Both the position numbers and the translations under genes were made by a program. A DNA stretch of 64,000 bases, from positions 2,690,288 through 2,754,287 of the forward strand of contig JANPYM010000001.1 of assembly GCA_025890175.1 (NCBI GenBank), given 5' to 3'. Positions within the stretch are counted from its first letter, which is position 1. Every line of letters starts with the position of its first letter. This DNA is from Ciborinia camelliae. Lineage: Eukaryota > Ascomycota > Leotiomycetes > Helotiales > Sclerotiniaceae. The notes under the pieces are model-generated. The model worked only from the letters and a program-made list of their open reading frames with translations. It did not search any database and was not told the DNA's origin. Shown here piece after piece: positions 1 through 12,728 of this stretch.

Positions 1-131
1 CCCGCGCTACGGCGCTAGCATGCGCTAGCGGGCATATATAGTTGATCTGTAGCATAGTTTTTAGAGCTTCGAGCCAAATACACTGCATACTATAGTACAT
101 TTGTTCTCTATCGCCCATGGTGATTCCAACA
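1..131 (+). mobile_element. Family B LTR, 3' part (cut by window start)
   Basis: This GC-containing island matches the last part of the intact family B LTR at 18212-18418, from its GC-rich palindromic centre (GCGCTAGCATGCGCTAGCGG) to the terminal CCAACA. Only a few substitutions separate the two. The 5' part lies outside the window. Confidence 0.8.
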
Positions 132-1097
132 ATATTGTAAAAAAAGATTTATGAATAATATTTAAAAAATTTTATAATTATATTAAATATAATTTTGAAA
201 AAAATAAATATTGTTATAATATATTAAATAAATAAAATATAATTTTATTTAAAATTGTTTAAATTAAATATAAGAATAAAATGTTTAATAAATATTTTTT
301 AATTTTTATTAAAAAGTTGTAATAACTTTAATAATATTTTGATTTTAAATTTTATTATCCAAAATTTTTTTATAATAAATTTATTATAGTTTATAAAGAT
401 ATTAAAGCTTATTTGTATATTTGTTATAATTTAAAATTTAATATTATAAATTTTATTAATTAATTCAAATAGTTAATAAATATATAAAAAAAAATTTATT
501 CAAAAATATTTATTAATTTAGTATTATTTATAAATTATAAATATTATAATAATAATAATCTTTGTATTAATTTAAGAAATCGATTATATTAATTATGAAG
601 AGATAAGAAATGTTAAATTTGTAAAAAGAATAGATACAAATTAATAAACTATTTGAAAAAAAAATAAAAAAAATTTAAATATAAGTATTAAAAAAAATTC
701 AAAAACAAAAATAATAATATATTTAATAAATATTTTAATTTATTTTTTATTAATTATAAAATTTTTTTTTTAAAAACAAATTTGAAAATTTTAATAACAA
801 AAATATTAATATTTTTTTTTTAAAATTAAATTTTTAAAATAAAAATAAGAATAAATTCGAAAAGATTTATTTTATAATATTAGAATTTATTTAATTTTAA
901 ATTTTTTTTATAAAATTATCGAATTATATAATTCTTTATATTATTATTAATAAAATCTAAAAGTAGTTTATAATTATTTTTTAATATAATAAGGATAAAT
1001 TTTATAATATTATAATTAATATTAATATTACAAAACGTTTTATAATTGAATATAATTAATATTTAGTTTAATAAAAGTTTTTTGGAGATAAAATTAA

Positions 1098-1449
1098 CTA
1101 GCCGTCGCGGAAAATAGATTTTCAGACTGTGTATTCAAAGAATCTTTTATTTTCTTTTTCTATATAATTATTAGTATTATTAATATTATTAGTATTAAAA
1201 TAATATATTATTATTTAATTATTTAATTTTTTATTTATTGTTTATTTATTTATTTATTTATTTATTTCTTTATTTCTTTATTTCTTTATTTCTTTATTTC
1301 TTTATTTCTTTATTTATTTCTTTATTTCTTTATTTCTTTATTTCTTTATTTCTTTATTTCTTTATTTCTTTATTTCTTTATTTCTTTATTTCTTTATTTC
1401 TTTATTTCTTTATTTCTTTATTTCTTTATTTCTTTATTTCTTTATTTCT

Positions 1450-1516
<67 letters not shown>

Positions 1517-1935
1517 TGGGGGCAAGCCCCCAAACCCCCATTTCTCGCTACGCTCGATTTGTAGGTTCGACGTGTAGGCTAGATAGGTTCGTAGGTTCGT
1601 AGGTAGATAGGTTCGGCTAGGTTCGGCTAGGTTCGGCTAGGTACGGCTAGGTAGGCTAGGTAGGCTAGGGTAGGCTAGGGTAGGCTAGGTAGGTTAGGTA
1701 AGCTAGGTAGGTTAGGTAAGCTAGGTAGGCTAGGTAGGTTCGGTAAGCATGCGACCGGGATCTTTAGCGCGAGCCAGTTAAAAGATACGGAGCATAATTA
1801 TGACCATTCAGAAGCGACCTTAAAAAATGGTACATCTTCAGAAAATGGCCTCCCTCATAGTATATGTATTACGTAATCATGACATAATACATGGTACTTT
1901 GAAATTGAACTTGATTCTTCGAATCCATAAGGAAA
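1098..1935 (+). mobile_element. Composite repeat element, copy 1
   Basis: The copy begins with CTAGCCGTCGCGGAAAATAG. It continues through a TTTA/TTTC array (about 1238-1517), a GGGGGCAAGCCCCC hairpin, a stretch of TAGG/GGCTAGG repeats (about 1560-1745), and a unique right module ending GATTCTTCGAATCC near 1931. The same modules in the same order recur at 13817-15138. It carries no coding capacity, so it is non-autonomous. Its superfamily cannot be assigned from sequence alone. The exact right edge is uncertain by a few bases. Confidence 0.7.
1238..1517 (+). repeat. TTTA/TTTC tetranucleotide array
   Basis: A near-continuous microsatellite alternates TTTA and TTTCTTTA units inside composite element copy 1. 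It reads open in one frame as repeated Y/F/I/L residues, which is not a protein gene. Confidence 0.9.
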
Positions 1936-4900
1936 TAGTAGAAGTTATTAATGTTAGTTTTGATATAGATGTAGTATTATTTATTAAATTATTTTTGTTT
2001 TAATTATTTTTCGAAATTATCGAATTTTATATTATTTAAATTGATATTTTATTTTTTTTTAATTTAATAAATATAAATAAAATAAAATATTTTTTCAATA
2101 ATTTTATTAATATATTAATTATTTCAAAATAAGAATATTTTGTTATTTGATATAATAATTATATTTTTTTGTTATAAAAAATCTGTTTTATTATATTTGT
2201 ATAAAAAATTATTATAAAAAATAATTGTTATTTTATTAATATTAAATTTTATTATTTATATTATTATTTCAGTTATTTTTTTGTATAAAAATTTTAATAA
2301 ATTTTTAAATGTATAAGATATAATAAAAATATTGTAAATATTAAATATTTTATTAAATATTATTAATTATACGAAAAATTATTTGAATATTTTAAATTTA
2401 TATTATAAAATAATATTGAATTTAATTATTTTATTTTTGTAAATGTAATATATATAAAAAATAAATTAATACTTTATATTGTAAATAAATTGATTTATTT
2501 TTAAATTATTTAATAATTTGATAATATATTAGTAAAATATATATAAAATATATTAAAAAAATATTGATTAAATATTTATTTCAAATTATTAGATTATATT
2601 ATTTATAATATTAAAAAGAATTTTATTAATAAAAAGTTTAAATAAAATATAATATCTATAAAAATTATTATAAAATGTATATTAATTAAAATTTATAACT
2701 TTATTAGAATTGTAAAATATTATTATTATTTATTTTATTATATATATATTATTATTTTTAAAAAATTAACAAATTTAAAAATCTCGAAAAAATCAATATT
2801 TCAAATAATTATTAAAATAATTAATAATATTATAGAATCAAACAATTTTGTTTTTATATTTTTTATATTTAGAATATACTTTTAAATAATTAATAATAAT
2901 TTATTTATTATTACAATATTTTAAAAAATTATTATAATTCTAAAAAATTATAAAAAAAATTTATAAAATCAAAACTTAATATTAAATTATAAATATTTTA
3001 TAAAAAAAAAATGGTTTATCAATTTTTGTAATATACAAATTACTTTTGAATTTTAATATATTTATATAAAAAAAAAATAAAAATATTATTATAAATAAAT
3101 AAATTGAATTATTTATATTATTATTAATAAATAATAAAATATACAAAATTAATTTGCCAAACAAATTAACAAAATTTAAAACAATTATAATACAATTATT
3201 TTATCAAAAATCGAAATCAAATAAATCAAATATTAATTTTATTTTTTATAATAAACTTAAATACACTTCTTTATTTTAATATATTAAAATTATATTACAA
3301 ATTATAATTTTAATAATACTATATTTTTCAATATTATAATCTTTAATATTACTTTCTAACCCAAAACTATAAATATAATTTTGCAAATATATATAAAACA
3401 AATTGCAGGATTAAATTAATATTACAAATAATTAAAAATTTTAATTATATATATTTTTATAGAATAACAAATTTTAATAAAAAATTAATTATTTGAAATT
3501 ATAAAATAAACTATTTATTAATAATAATATTTTTTTTTTATATATATAAAATTATAATATATAAAAATTAATAAATTTATTAAAAACAATATATTTAAAA
3601 TCGTTTTTTTAAAACAAATACTTTAAAAAACCAAAATTTTCAATTCAAAATTCGTTAATATAATCAAAAACAAAAATATTAATAAAGCTTATTCAAAATT
3701 GCAATTTATAATTTAAATATATAAAAATTAAAAAAAAGTTATTATTTTTATTTAATTATTTATAATTTAAAAAGTTAATTAATATATATTATTAATTTTA
3801 ATAACAAATATTTTTATAATTTCGATTTATTTTTATAATATTATTTAAATTTATATACAATTTATTATAAATCTTTATTATTTATTTTATATATATTTAT
3901 TATCCGAAATAGAATTAGAATTAAATATTATTTTATAAATTGTAAAACCGTTTTATAATATATTAAAGATTGAAAATTATTAATTTAGTATTTATTATAA
4001 TTATTATATTAACAAATTTTAAATAATATAATTTATTTATAATTTTTGTTTATTTTATACAAATAAATGCAATTTCGATTTAATTAATCTTTAAATCGAT
4101 AATACCTTTATTATTAATAATAAAGTTTTTATAAAAAAAAAATAAATAAAATTAATATAAATCAAATTTTTTGTAAAAGATTATAAAAAATTAATAAAAT
4201 TAATATTATTAAAATTTAATAATAGTTTGATTATTTTTTATAATAAAAATATTTATTTTAATTAAAAAAAATAATATAATAATTTGTATTTAATAAAAAT
4301 TGAATAAATAAATATATAAAAAATAAATAAAAAAATATAAAAATTAATTATTTTAAAAAAATAATATATTAAATAATATATTTAAAAAATATATTTTGCA
4401 ACAATTTGTTAATTGAAAGCTTTTTATGATTTTTTTATTATTATTTAAATAATAAATTCAAAAAAAAAAAATGTTAAAAAGTTAAATAAAAGATTTTAAT
4501 AATAAATAAATAATTCAAAAAAAAAATTTAATTTTATATTTTTTAATTTTGATTTATTTAATATAATTATTTTTATTAATATATTATTTATTAATAATAT
4601 TAATATATTATTATAAATAAAATTTATAATTATTTTTATTAATAAAAATGAAAAAGTTAATATTATATATTAATTATTAATTAAATACAAACAAATTATT
4701 AAAAATATTTTGATTTTAAAACTTTATAGATTTATATATAAATTTAATACTAAAATTATAATTAAAAAAATTATTAATATTATATTGTAATTATAATTAT
4801 AAATATTATTGATATTATATATTAATTTTAAATTATTTTTTGATTTATTAATTAAGTTTGATTTGATATTAAAAAAAAAGTTTATAATTAATATTATATT

Positions 4901-6065
4901 TTTTCGATAGTTTTACAAATAAAGAAAAATTATTGAAATCAAATAAATTAACAAAAATATAAATCCAATTAATATTATAATAAAAGAAAAGCTATATTTG
5001 ATATTAAAAAATCTTATTAATATTAATAAAATAAATATTAAAAAACTTTAATAAATAAAATATAATTAAAATAAAAAAATAAAAAAATCTATATATAATA
5101 TATAATTTTGGGTATATAAAAGTTTGTTGCAATTTTAGAAAAAATCCCCAATATTAGGAAAATTATATGATCTATCGGTTACGTAACTAGCATATAATCA
5201 GATATATAACAGTTCGATTAGCATCACGAATCTATTAAAACGCTTAATACGTTCTAATACGTTTTAGTACAATATTAAATCTCTATATAATTATTTACTT
5301 TAGCATAGTTTTATTAATCAGAGATTATCAATATACATACTATAGACTGAAAGTACTTTACACTTTAAAACCACGTTGATACCAACATTAACTTTTTCAA
5401 ATGCTTTAAATATTTTTTATATTTTTATAAAAAATAAAAAAATAATTTTTATTAAAACTTTATTAAAAATAATTTTATTTATAAATATTTTTTGGATTAT
5501 TATTAATTTATTTATATAATATTTTTTTAAAACTAAAATATTAGATTTTAAAAAAAAATTATTAAATTCTATATTACAAATTATATTAAAAAAATAATTA
5601 ATTTCAAACAAATTGAAATACATTTTATTATTTAATATTATTCTTTAATAAAAAAAAATTGAAATTATAATTTATATTTGCTACTTTTATATTTATAATA
5701 TTAATAAAATTATAATATTTTTTTTTATTATATATTTTATTAATATTTTTAATTTTTATTTTAATATATATTATTTATTAATAAATATCTATATTTAATC
5801 AATTAGATTTAATATAATTAAAAGATTTTAAAACAAATTTATATATATAATTTTTTTAAATTTATATAAATTGAAATTTAAAGAAATTATAATATATATT
5901 AATAAATTAACAAAATTTAATAAAAAAATTAAATTTAAAATAAATAAAAAATTTATTTTTATTATTAAATTTATTATAATATTTATTAGCAATATATTAA
6001 TAAATAATAAAAATATTGATTTTATAAAATAAAATATTAATCAAAAATATTGTTTTTATATTATT
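1936..6065. other. AT-rich DNA without recognisable features
   Basis: This is almost pure AT sequence. I see no gene, no LTR island and no palindromic GC cluster in it. The stretch from 5403 on belongs to the sequence duplicated across the assembly gap. Confidence 0.7.
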
Positions 6066-6190
6066 TGTTAAAAGTAGCCAGGGCTGTATAAGCCGTACAA
6101 ACCGCGAAGCGGCCCGTAGGCCTAATACGATCTAGCGCCCTATTTCAAGCTTAAATAGTATATAAGGTTCAATCTTAGTTTTATAATAAT
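6066..6190 (+). mobile_element. Family A LTR fragment, interrupted by family B
   Basis: The sequence starts TGTTAAAAGTAGCCAGGGCT and follows the family A LTR (intact at 16769-16945) up to its CTTAGTTCCATAGTAAT segment, with C-to-T and G-to-A changes. At 6191 it is replaced by a reverse family B LTR. I could not confidently find the remaining 3' part of A beyond 6397. Confidence 0.75.
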
Positions 6191-6397
6191 TGTTAGAATC
6201 ATTATAAGCGATAAAGAAACAAATATACTATAATATTCAATGTATTTGATTTAAAGCTTTAAAAACTATACTACAAATCAATTATATATATCCGCTAGTG
6301 TATATTAATGTTATAATACAAAAATATTGTTAATAATATATTACAATTATATACAATATATATACAAATATATTATAAATATATAATTTATTTAATA
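6191..6397 (-). mobile_element. RIP-degraded solo LTR, family B
   Basis: The full 207 bp aligns without gaps to the reverse complement of the intact 207-bp LTR at 18212-18418, from TGTTAGAATC to TTTAATA. Substitutions are numerous in the originally GC-rich half. All but one that I found are C-to-T or G-to-A. Equal length and transition-only divergence are the textbook result of RIP. Confidence 0.85.
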
Positions 6398-7245
6398 TTT
6401 ATAATTATTTAAAGTATTATTTAATTATATGATATATTTTATACAAAATTATATAATTATTTATAATTTTATAAAAAAAATATTATTTTTTTATATTATT
6501 TTTTTTTTGGTATTATATTAATTTTTTTATTTATTATATTTAATTTATTTTATAATTTTAATATTAATAATATTGTTTTTAATTAGTTTTTTTAATATAT
6601 TATATAATTTGGATTTGATTATTATATTAATTGAATTAAAATTTTTATTGATTTATTTAATTTCAATAATTTTGTAATATTTATAAAACTAATGAAGTAT
6701 TATAATATTAATTATTAATTTTTTTTTTTGAATTATGTTTAATTTTGTAAAATAATTGTATAACGATTTGGAATTAATATAAATTATTAAAAATATATTT
6801 TAAATAAAAATATTGTTGATTATATTTTTGATAATTGTTTTTAAATCAAATTTTAAAATTATTTTGTAAAGTTTGAAAACTAATATATTTTTTGTGATTT
6901 GTTTGTATTTAATTAATAATTAATAAATAATATTAGTTTTGTTGTATTTATTTATAAATATTATAATATATTTAATTTAAAATAACAAATTTTAATTATT
7001 GATAAAAAAAACGTTGGTGAAGATAATTAATTAAAATAAATCAATATTAAACAAAATATAATAAAATTTTTATATTGAATTATTAATTTGTTATTATAAA
7101 TGTTTATTTAATATTTTGGTATTTTTTAATTTCAAATTAATTATTTAAACAATAATTAATAAATTATATAATGTTTTTAATTGATATATTATTGTATTAT
7201 ATATGATTCAAATTTAATACAAAAAGTATGAATTTTTTAATGTAA

Positions 7246-7255
7246 NNNNNNNNNN
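7246..7255. other. Assembly gap (10 N)
   Basis: Ten Ns lie between two near-identical 1.84-kb copies. The gap probably has negative true length, meaning the contigs overlap. Confidence 0.95.
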
Positions 7256-9096
7256 GCTTTAAATATTTTTTATATTTTTATAAAAAATAAAAAAATAATT
7301 TTTATTAAAACTTTATTAAAAATAATTTTATTTATAAATATTTTTTGGATTATTATTAATTTATTTATATAATATTTTTTTAAAACTAAAATATTAGATT
7401 TTAAAAAAAAATTATTAAATTCTATATTACAAATTATATTAAAAAAATAATTAATTTCAAACAAATTGAAATACATTTTATTATTTAATATTATTCTTTA
7501 ATAAAAAAAAATTGAAATTATAATTTATATTTGCTACTTTTATATTTATAATATTAATAAAATTATAATATTTTTTTTTATTATATATTTTATTAATATT
7601 TTTAATTTTTATTTTAATATATATTATTTATTAATAAATATCTATATTTAATCAATTAGATTTAATATAATTAAAAGATTTTAAAACAAATTTATATATA
7701 TAATTTTTTTAAATTTATATAAATTGAAATTTAAAGAAATTATAATATATATTAATAAATTAACAAAATTTAATAAAAAAATTAAATTTAAAATAAATAA
7801 AAAATTTATTTTTATTATTAAATTTATTATAATATTTATTAGCAATATATTAATAAATAATAAAAATATTGATTTTATAAAATAAAATATTAATCAAAAA
7901 TATTGTTTTTATATTATTTGTTAAAAGTAGCCAGGGCTGTATAAGCCGTACAAACCGCGAAGCGGCCCGTAGGCCTAATACGATCTAGCGCCCTATTTCA
8001 AGCTTAAATAGTATATAAGGTTCAATCTTAGTTTTATAATAATTGTTAGAATCATTATAAGCGATAAAGAAACAAATATACTATAATATTCAATGTATTT
8101 GATTTAAAGCTTTAAAAACTATACTACAAATCAATTATATATATCCGCTAGTGTATATTAATGTTATAATACAAAAATATTGTTAATAATATATTACAAT
8201 TATATACAATATATATACAAATATATTATAAATATATAATTTATTTAATATTTATAATTATTTAAAGTATTATTTAATTATATGATATATTTTATACAAA
8301 ATTATATAATTATTTATAATTTTATAAAAAAAATATTATTTTTTTATATTATTTTTTTTTTGGTATTATATTAATTTTTTTATTTATTATATTTAATTTA
8401 TTTTATAATTTTAATATTAATAATATTGTTTTTAATTAGTTTTTTTAATATATTATATAATTTGGATTTGATTATTATATTAATTGAATTAAAATTTTTA
8501 TTGATTTATTTAATTTCAATAATTTTGTAATATTTATAAAACTAATGAAGTATTATAATATTAATTATTAATTTTTTTTTGAATTATGTTTAATTTTGTA
8601 AAATAATTGTATAACGATTTGGAATTAATATAAATTATTAAAAATATATTTTAAATAAAAATATTGTTGATTATATTTTTGATAATTGTTTTTAAATCAA
8701 ATTTTAAAATTATTTTGTAAAGTTTGAAAACTAATATATTTTTTGTGATTTGTTTGTATTTAATTAATAATTAATAAATAATATTAGTTTTGTTGTATTT
8801 ATTTATAAATATTATAATATATTTAATTTAAAATAACAAATTTTAATTATTGATAAAAAAAACGTTGGTGAAGATAATTAATTAAAATAAATCAATATTA
8901 AACAAAATATAATAAAATTTTTATATTGAATTATTAATTTGTTATTATAAATGTTTATTTAATATTTTGGTATTTTTTAATTTCAAATTAATTATTTAAA
9001 CAATAATTAATAAATTATATAATGTTTTTAATTGATATATTATTGTATTATATATGATTCAAATTTAATACAAAAAGTATGAATTTTTTAATGTAA
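7256..9096. repeat. Gap-flanking duplicate, copy 2
   Basis: This second copy of 5403-7245 is 1,841 bp and differs only by two Ts in a homopolymer. It contains the same family A fragment (7919-8043) and the same decayed family B LTR (8044-8250), which should not be counted as independent insertions. Confidence 0.85.
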
Positions 9097-10953
9097 TAGT
9101 TATACAAATTTTTTTTTAAGTATTGTATAAGTTTGTAAATTCAATTTTGATTAATTGAATATTTTTAAATTGATTTTTTTAATTTAAATAAATTATATTA
9201 TTATTTATTGTAAATATTTTGTTATTAAATTTTATTAAAATTTTAAATATTAATATTTTATATTTTTTAATTAAAAATTTAGTTTTTTCGAATTATTTTT
9301 ATTTATAATTTATAAATCTTTTATTAATAATAATAAATATATTATTAATTTATAAATTAACGATTTCAAAAATAATATCCTTTAATATTATATATATAAA
9401 ATATAAATTATAAATCGATTATTTTATTTAAAAGTTTTTGATATAATATTTGTAATAAATATTAAATCAATGATTTTTAACTTTTGGAATATTATATAAT
9501 GAATATATTATTTGTAATAAAAAATTTTTAAAAATATTTATTTTCGATAAAGATTAAATATAAAACTTTTGAATTAAATTAATTATAATTTGAGTATAGA
9601 TTTAATTAATATTTTATTTATAAAAATTAATATTATATTTTATAATTTTTTTAATTATTATTAATATTAATATTATTTATTAATTAATATATTATATTAT
9701 AAATAATTGTATAAGAATTGTATTTTTATTTTTGTTTTATTATATTTAAATAATTAATTAAAATTTAGGATATATTTTGTTAATTTTAATATATTTGATT
9801 TTATTAATAAATTATAAATTAAAAATTTTAATTTTTAATAAAACATTTTTCAATAAAATAAATTCGAATACTTTGTTTTTTATCAATTTATCAAATTTTT
9901 TTTTTCAATTTTATATAAATTAATAAATTTATTAAATATAACATAAATGTTATAATTATAATAAAGATAAATTCTTTATTTAATTTATTAAAATAAAAAT
10001 AAAAATTTTTTTTATTATTTTTTTTATTTAATTAAAGTTTTTGATTATTTTGATTTATTTATTTTATTTTATATCTTTTTTACGTTTTTTATAGGATAAA
10101 TAAAAGATTTAAAATATTAAATAAAAAAACGTTAAATATAATAAAAAAAAGTTAATACTTAAAATATTGCAAAAAATTAATGTTTATAAAAAAGAAATAA
10201 TAAATCAAAAAGATTAACTTTTATAATTAGATTTTTTTTAAATTTATTTATAGATCCTATAACAATAATGTTATATTTAAAAGAATTATAAAAAATCATA
10301 GAGTTTTTTATTAATAAAACCAAAAACAATATTAAAAACGAATAAAATAAAAAATCCAATTTATTTTTAAATTAATTTTAAAAAAAAAATATTTTTTATA
10401 ATATTATATTAAGATCAAAAAGTTTAATATCTTAATTATTTTCTTTTATACAAAAAAACTTATTATCGATATAATAAAATTCATCAATATTTGATATAGC
10501 TTTAAATTTTAATTCGGAAATTGTTATAATTTTCAATAACCTAATATTTTTATATAAATTTTATTTTAAAAAAATAAAAAATTATAATGTATAATTTGAA
10601 AACATTATAAATATTATTAAAATAAATAATATATTTAATTGTCTTCGAATTTCAAAACTTATTAATTTTTACAATAAAAAAAACGATTATAAAAATACTA
10701 TTGTTAGGATAATTAATAAAATTTGATTTTAAAATAATTAGATTATTAAGAATTTTAAAATACAGTATTGTATCAAAAATTTTATTAATAATATTAAATT
10801 GTTATTTATCAAAGAATATATAAAAACTAAAGATATATTAAAAAAGTTTAAGAATTAATATAAGGGAATCGATTATTATTTATATATAAATAAATGGGAT
10901 TGTTTTTTTAAAATAGATTTTGGGGATTTTGGTTTGATCAATAAGTTTACTGT
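9097..10953. other. AT-rich DNA without recognisable features
   Basis: The composition is as in the rest of the block. No island, gene or clear repeat structure is visible until the LTR at 10954. Confidence 0.65.
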
Positions 10954-11077
10954 TGTCAGGGGTGAACAACTTTACCACTGCACCACAAAAGCGTAGAGTA
11001 TTCCAGATTGTTCTGGAATAGTTGTTCTACTATATAAACCCTGTCAGGGACCCACACCGTGGATCCGCTCCCTGACA
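10954..11077. mobile_element. Solo LTR, family D
   Basis: A 124-bp GC-containing island begins TGTCAGGGG and ends CCCTGACA, so it has TG...CA ends with an inverted terminal repeat. It is flanked by a perfect 5-bp target-site duplication ACTGT (10949-10953 and 11078-11082). It contains TATATAAACC, a plausible LTR promoter TATA box, and an inner TGTCAGGGA/TCCCTGACA inverted repeat at its 3' end. There is little sign of RIP, so it is probably younger than its surroundings or too short to be mutated. Confidence 0.85.
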
Positions 11078-11191
11078 ACTGTAAAATATAAATCTTATAT
11101 AGTAAAACTAGTAAATTTGAATATTAAGTTTTTTAATTTGAATTATTATATTTAATTTATAATTAATATTTTTAAATATTTTTTTATTTAA

Positions 11192-11350
11192 ATTAATAAA
11201 AATTTGTATCAAATTTGTTATGGTGACAAGGATAAGCTTTCAAATTTTAAGAAACTCTTAGCCGATTTTATTAACAAAATACAAAAAAATAATGATTTCG
11301 ATAATAATAGAATAGTTTTGTTTAAAAATAAAATTCAAAAAATAAATTAA
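11192..11350 (+). pseudogene. Possible decayed Ty3/gypsy Gag fragment
   Basis: A short open frame reads around CYGDKDKLSNFKKLLADF and then a lysine/asparagine-rich tail before TAA. The 'GD+DKL..F+..L' pattern resembles the start of the Gag domain of fungal Ty3/gypsy elements, and local GC is slightly above background (GGTGACAAGGATAAGC). There is no start codon and no continuation. It lies about 115 bp after a solo LTR, but that LTR has its own complete target-site duplication, so the two need not belong together. The resemblance is from memory and weak. Confidence 0.3.
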
Positions 11351-12504
11351 AATCAAAATAATAAATTTAAATTTGAAAAAAGAAAAAAATTAGAATTTTT
11401 AAAATTATTAAAATTGTTATAATTTAATATTAATAATAATAAATATAATTATTATAATATATTTTTTGTATTTAAATTTTATATAAATATTTGTTTTAAT
11501 AATTTGAAAAATATTATAATAAAAAAGGTTTAAAAAAAAATAAAAAAAAAATAAATGCGATATAATAAATATAAAAAACCTAAAAATAAATCTAGAGAAA
11601 AACAATGATTTTAATTTTAATTTTGGTTTTAAATTTGGTTTTAGTTTTAATATTAAAATAGATTTCGGAATAAAAATAAGTTTTTCCTTTTTATTATTAT
11701 TTAGTTTTTTTTCAAATTTTTTTGTTTTAATTTTATATATAATATTGTTAGGTTTTTCAATTTTTTTAATTAATAATAACTTTAATATAATTATATAAAT
11801 TGTTTTTAATAATTAAAATATTTGAAATAATTATATATAAAAAATATAGTTTTTCGATATAAATGCTTTATTTTATTATTTATAAAATAAAAATAATTTT
11901 AAAATCTATTAAAAATTTATAAATAAAAAAAATAAATTTTTTAATATTAATATTAACAAATAATTTTATTATTCCCAAAAGAATTGGAATAATTGTTTTT
12001 AAATATATTATATTAAATTGCTTAATTAATTCTATTTTTTTATTAAATAATCTTTATTTTATTAATTTATTTATTAAATTATTTTTGAAATATAAAATAT
12101 AAATTAAGGAAAAATATATTAAATTTAATAAAAACGATAACAATTTTAATATAATTTATAATAAAAATTAAAATTATCTTTTTTAAATTAATTAATATTT
12201 TTATATTTTAATATTAAAAATATTAATTATTTAAAAGATTTTATTAATTATTTTGTTTTATATTATAAACATTTAATTAATAAAAATATAATATAAATAT
12301 TTTAAATATTTTTTTTTAAAGAATATTAAAAACATTTAAAAGATTGTTAAGGATTTATTTTTAAAAAATTTAAATAATTATTTAAAAAATAAGGTCTACA
12401 AGTTTTATAAATTTAAAAAGTTTTATTATATATAATAAAAAAATATTGGTTTTTATATTGTAAAGTTTTTCGAAAAAATAAATATTAATATTATTAAAAT
12501 TTAT
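11351..12504. other. AT-rich DNA without recognisable features
   Basis: No islands and no gene-like frames are seen. Poly-A/T and TAAT motifs only. Confidence 0.6.
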
Positions 12505-12728
12505 TGTCGGTTCATCTCAGGGTGATGAACACACATATGTGGTAGTAGGGTGACCAGCAACAGTAGGTATATAAACTCGTTGTAGTATTGATGGTGTTCT
12601 AGCTAAGAGGGTGCGGGTGGGAGCACCCTAATATAGACGCATGCCGCGTCTAGCCCGCGCTAGCGCGCGCGCAGGCGAAAGCACGTGACAGGGTCACGTG
12701 ACTGACAGGGGTGACCCCTGTCACAACA
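12505..12728. mobile_element. Solo LTR, family E
   Basis: A 224-bp GC-rich island begins TGTCGGTTCATC and ends TGTCACAACA. It is flanked by a perfect 5-bp target-site duplication TTTAT (12500-12504 and 12729-12733). It contains TATATAAACTCG, a likely promoter TATA box, and a series of palindromes in its 3' half, such as CACGTGACAGGGTCACGTG and TGACAGGGGTGACCCCTGTC. No RIP decay is evident. Confidence 0.85.

Larger units (their letters stand above)
5403..7245. repeat. Gap-flanking duplicate, copy 1
   Basis: These 1,843 bp are repeated at 7256-9096 on the other side of ten Ns. The only length difference I find is a T run of 11 (around 6719-6729) against 9 in the second copy. Such near-perfect identity inside RIP-decayed DNA is best explained as overlapping contig ends that were not merged. 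Confidence 0.85.

Noticed and set aside
1238..1564. 108-codon frame of repeated FLYFFISL residues
   Set aside because: It is the translation of a TTTA/TTTC microsatellite, not a membrane protein.
2982..11605. Open frames of 60-68 codons in the AT-rich block
   Set aside because: They consist of K/N/I/F/L/Y only, as random AT sequence gives, and two of them are the same frame on both sides of an assembly gap.
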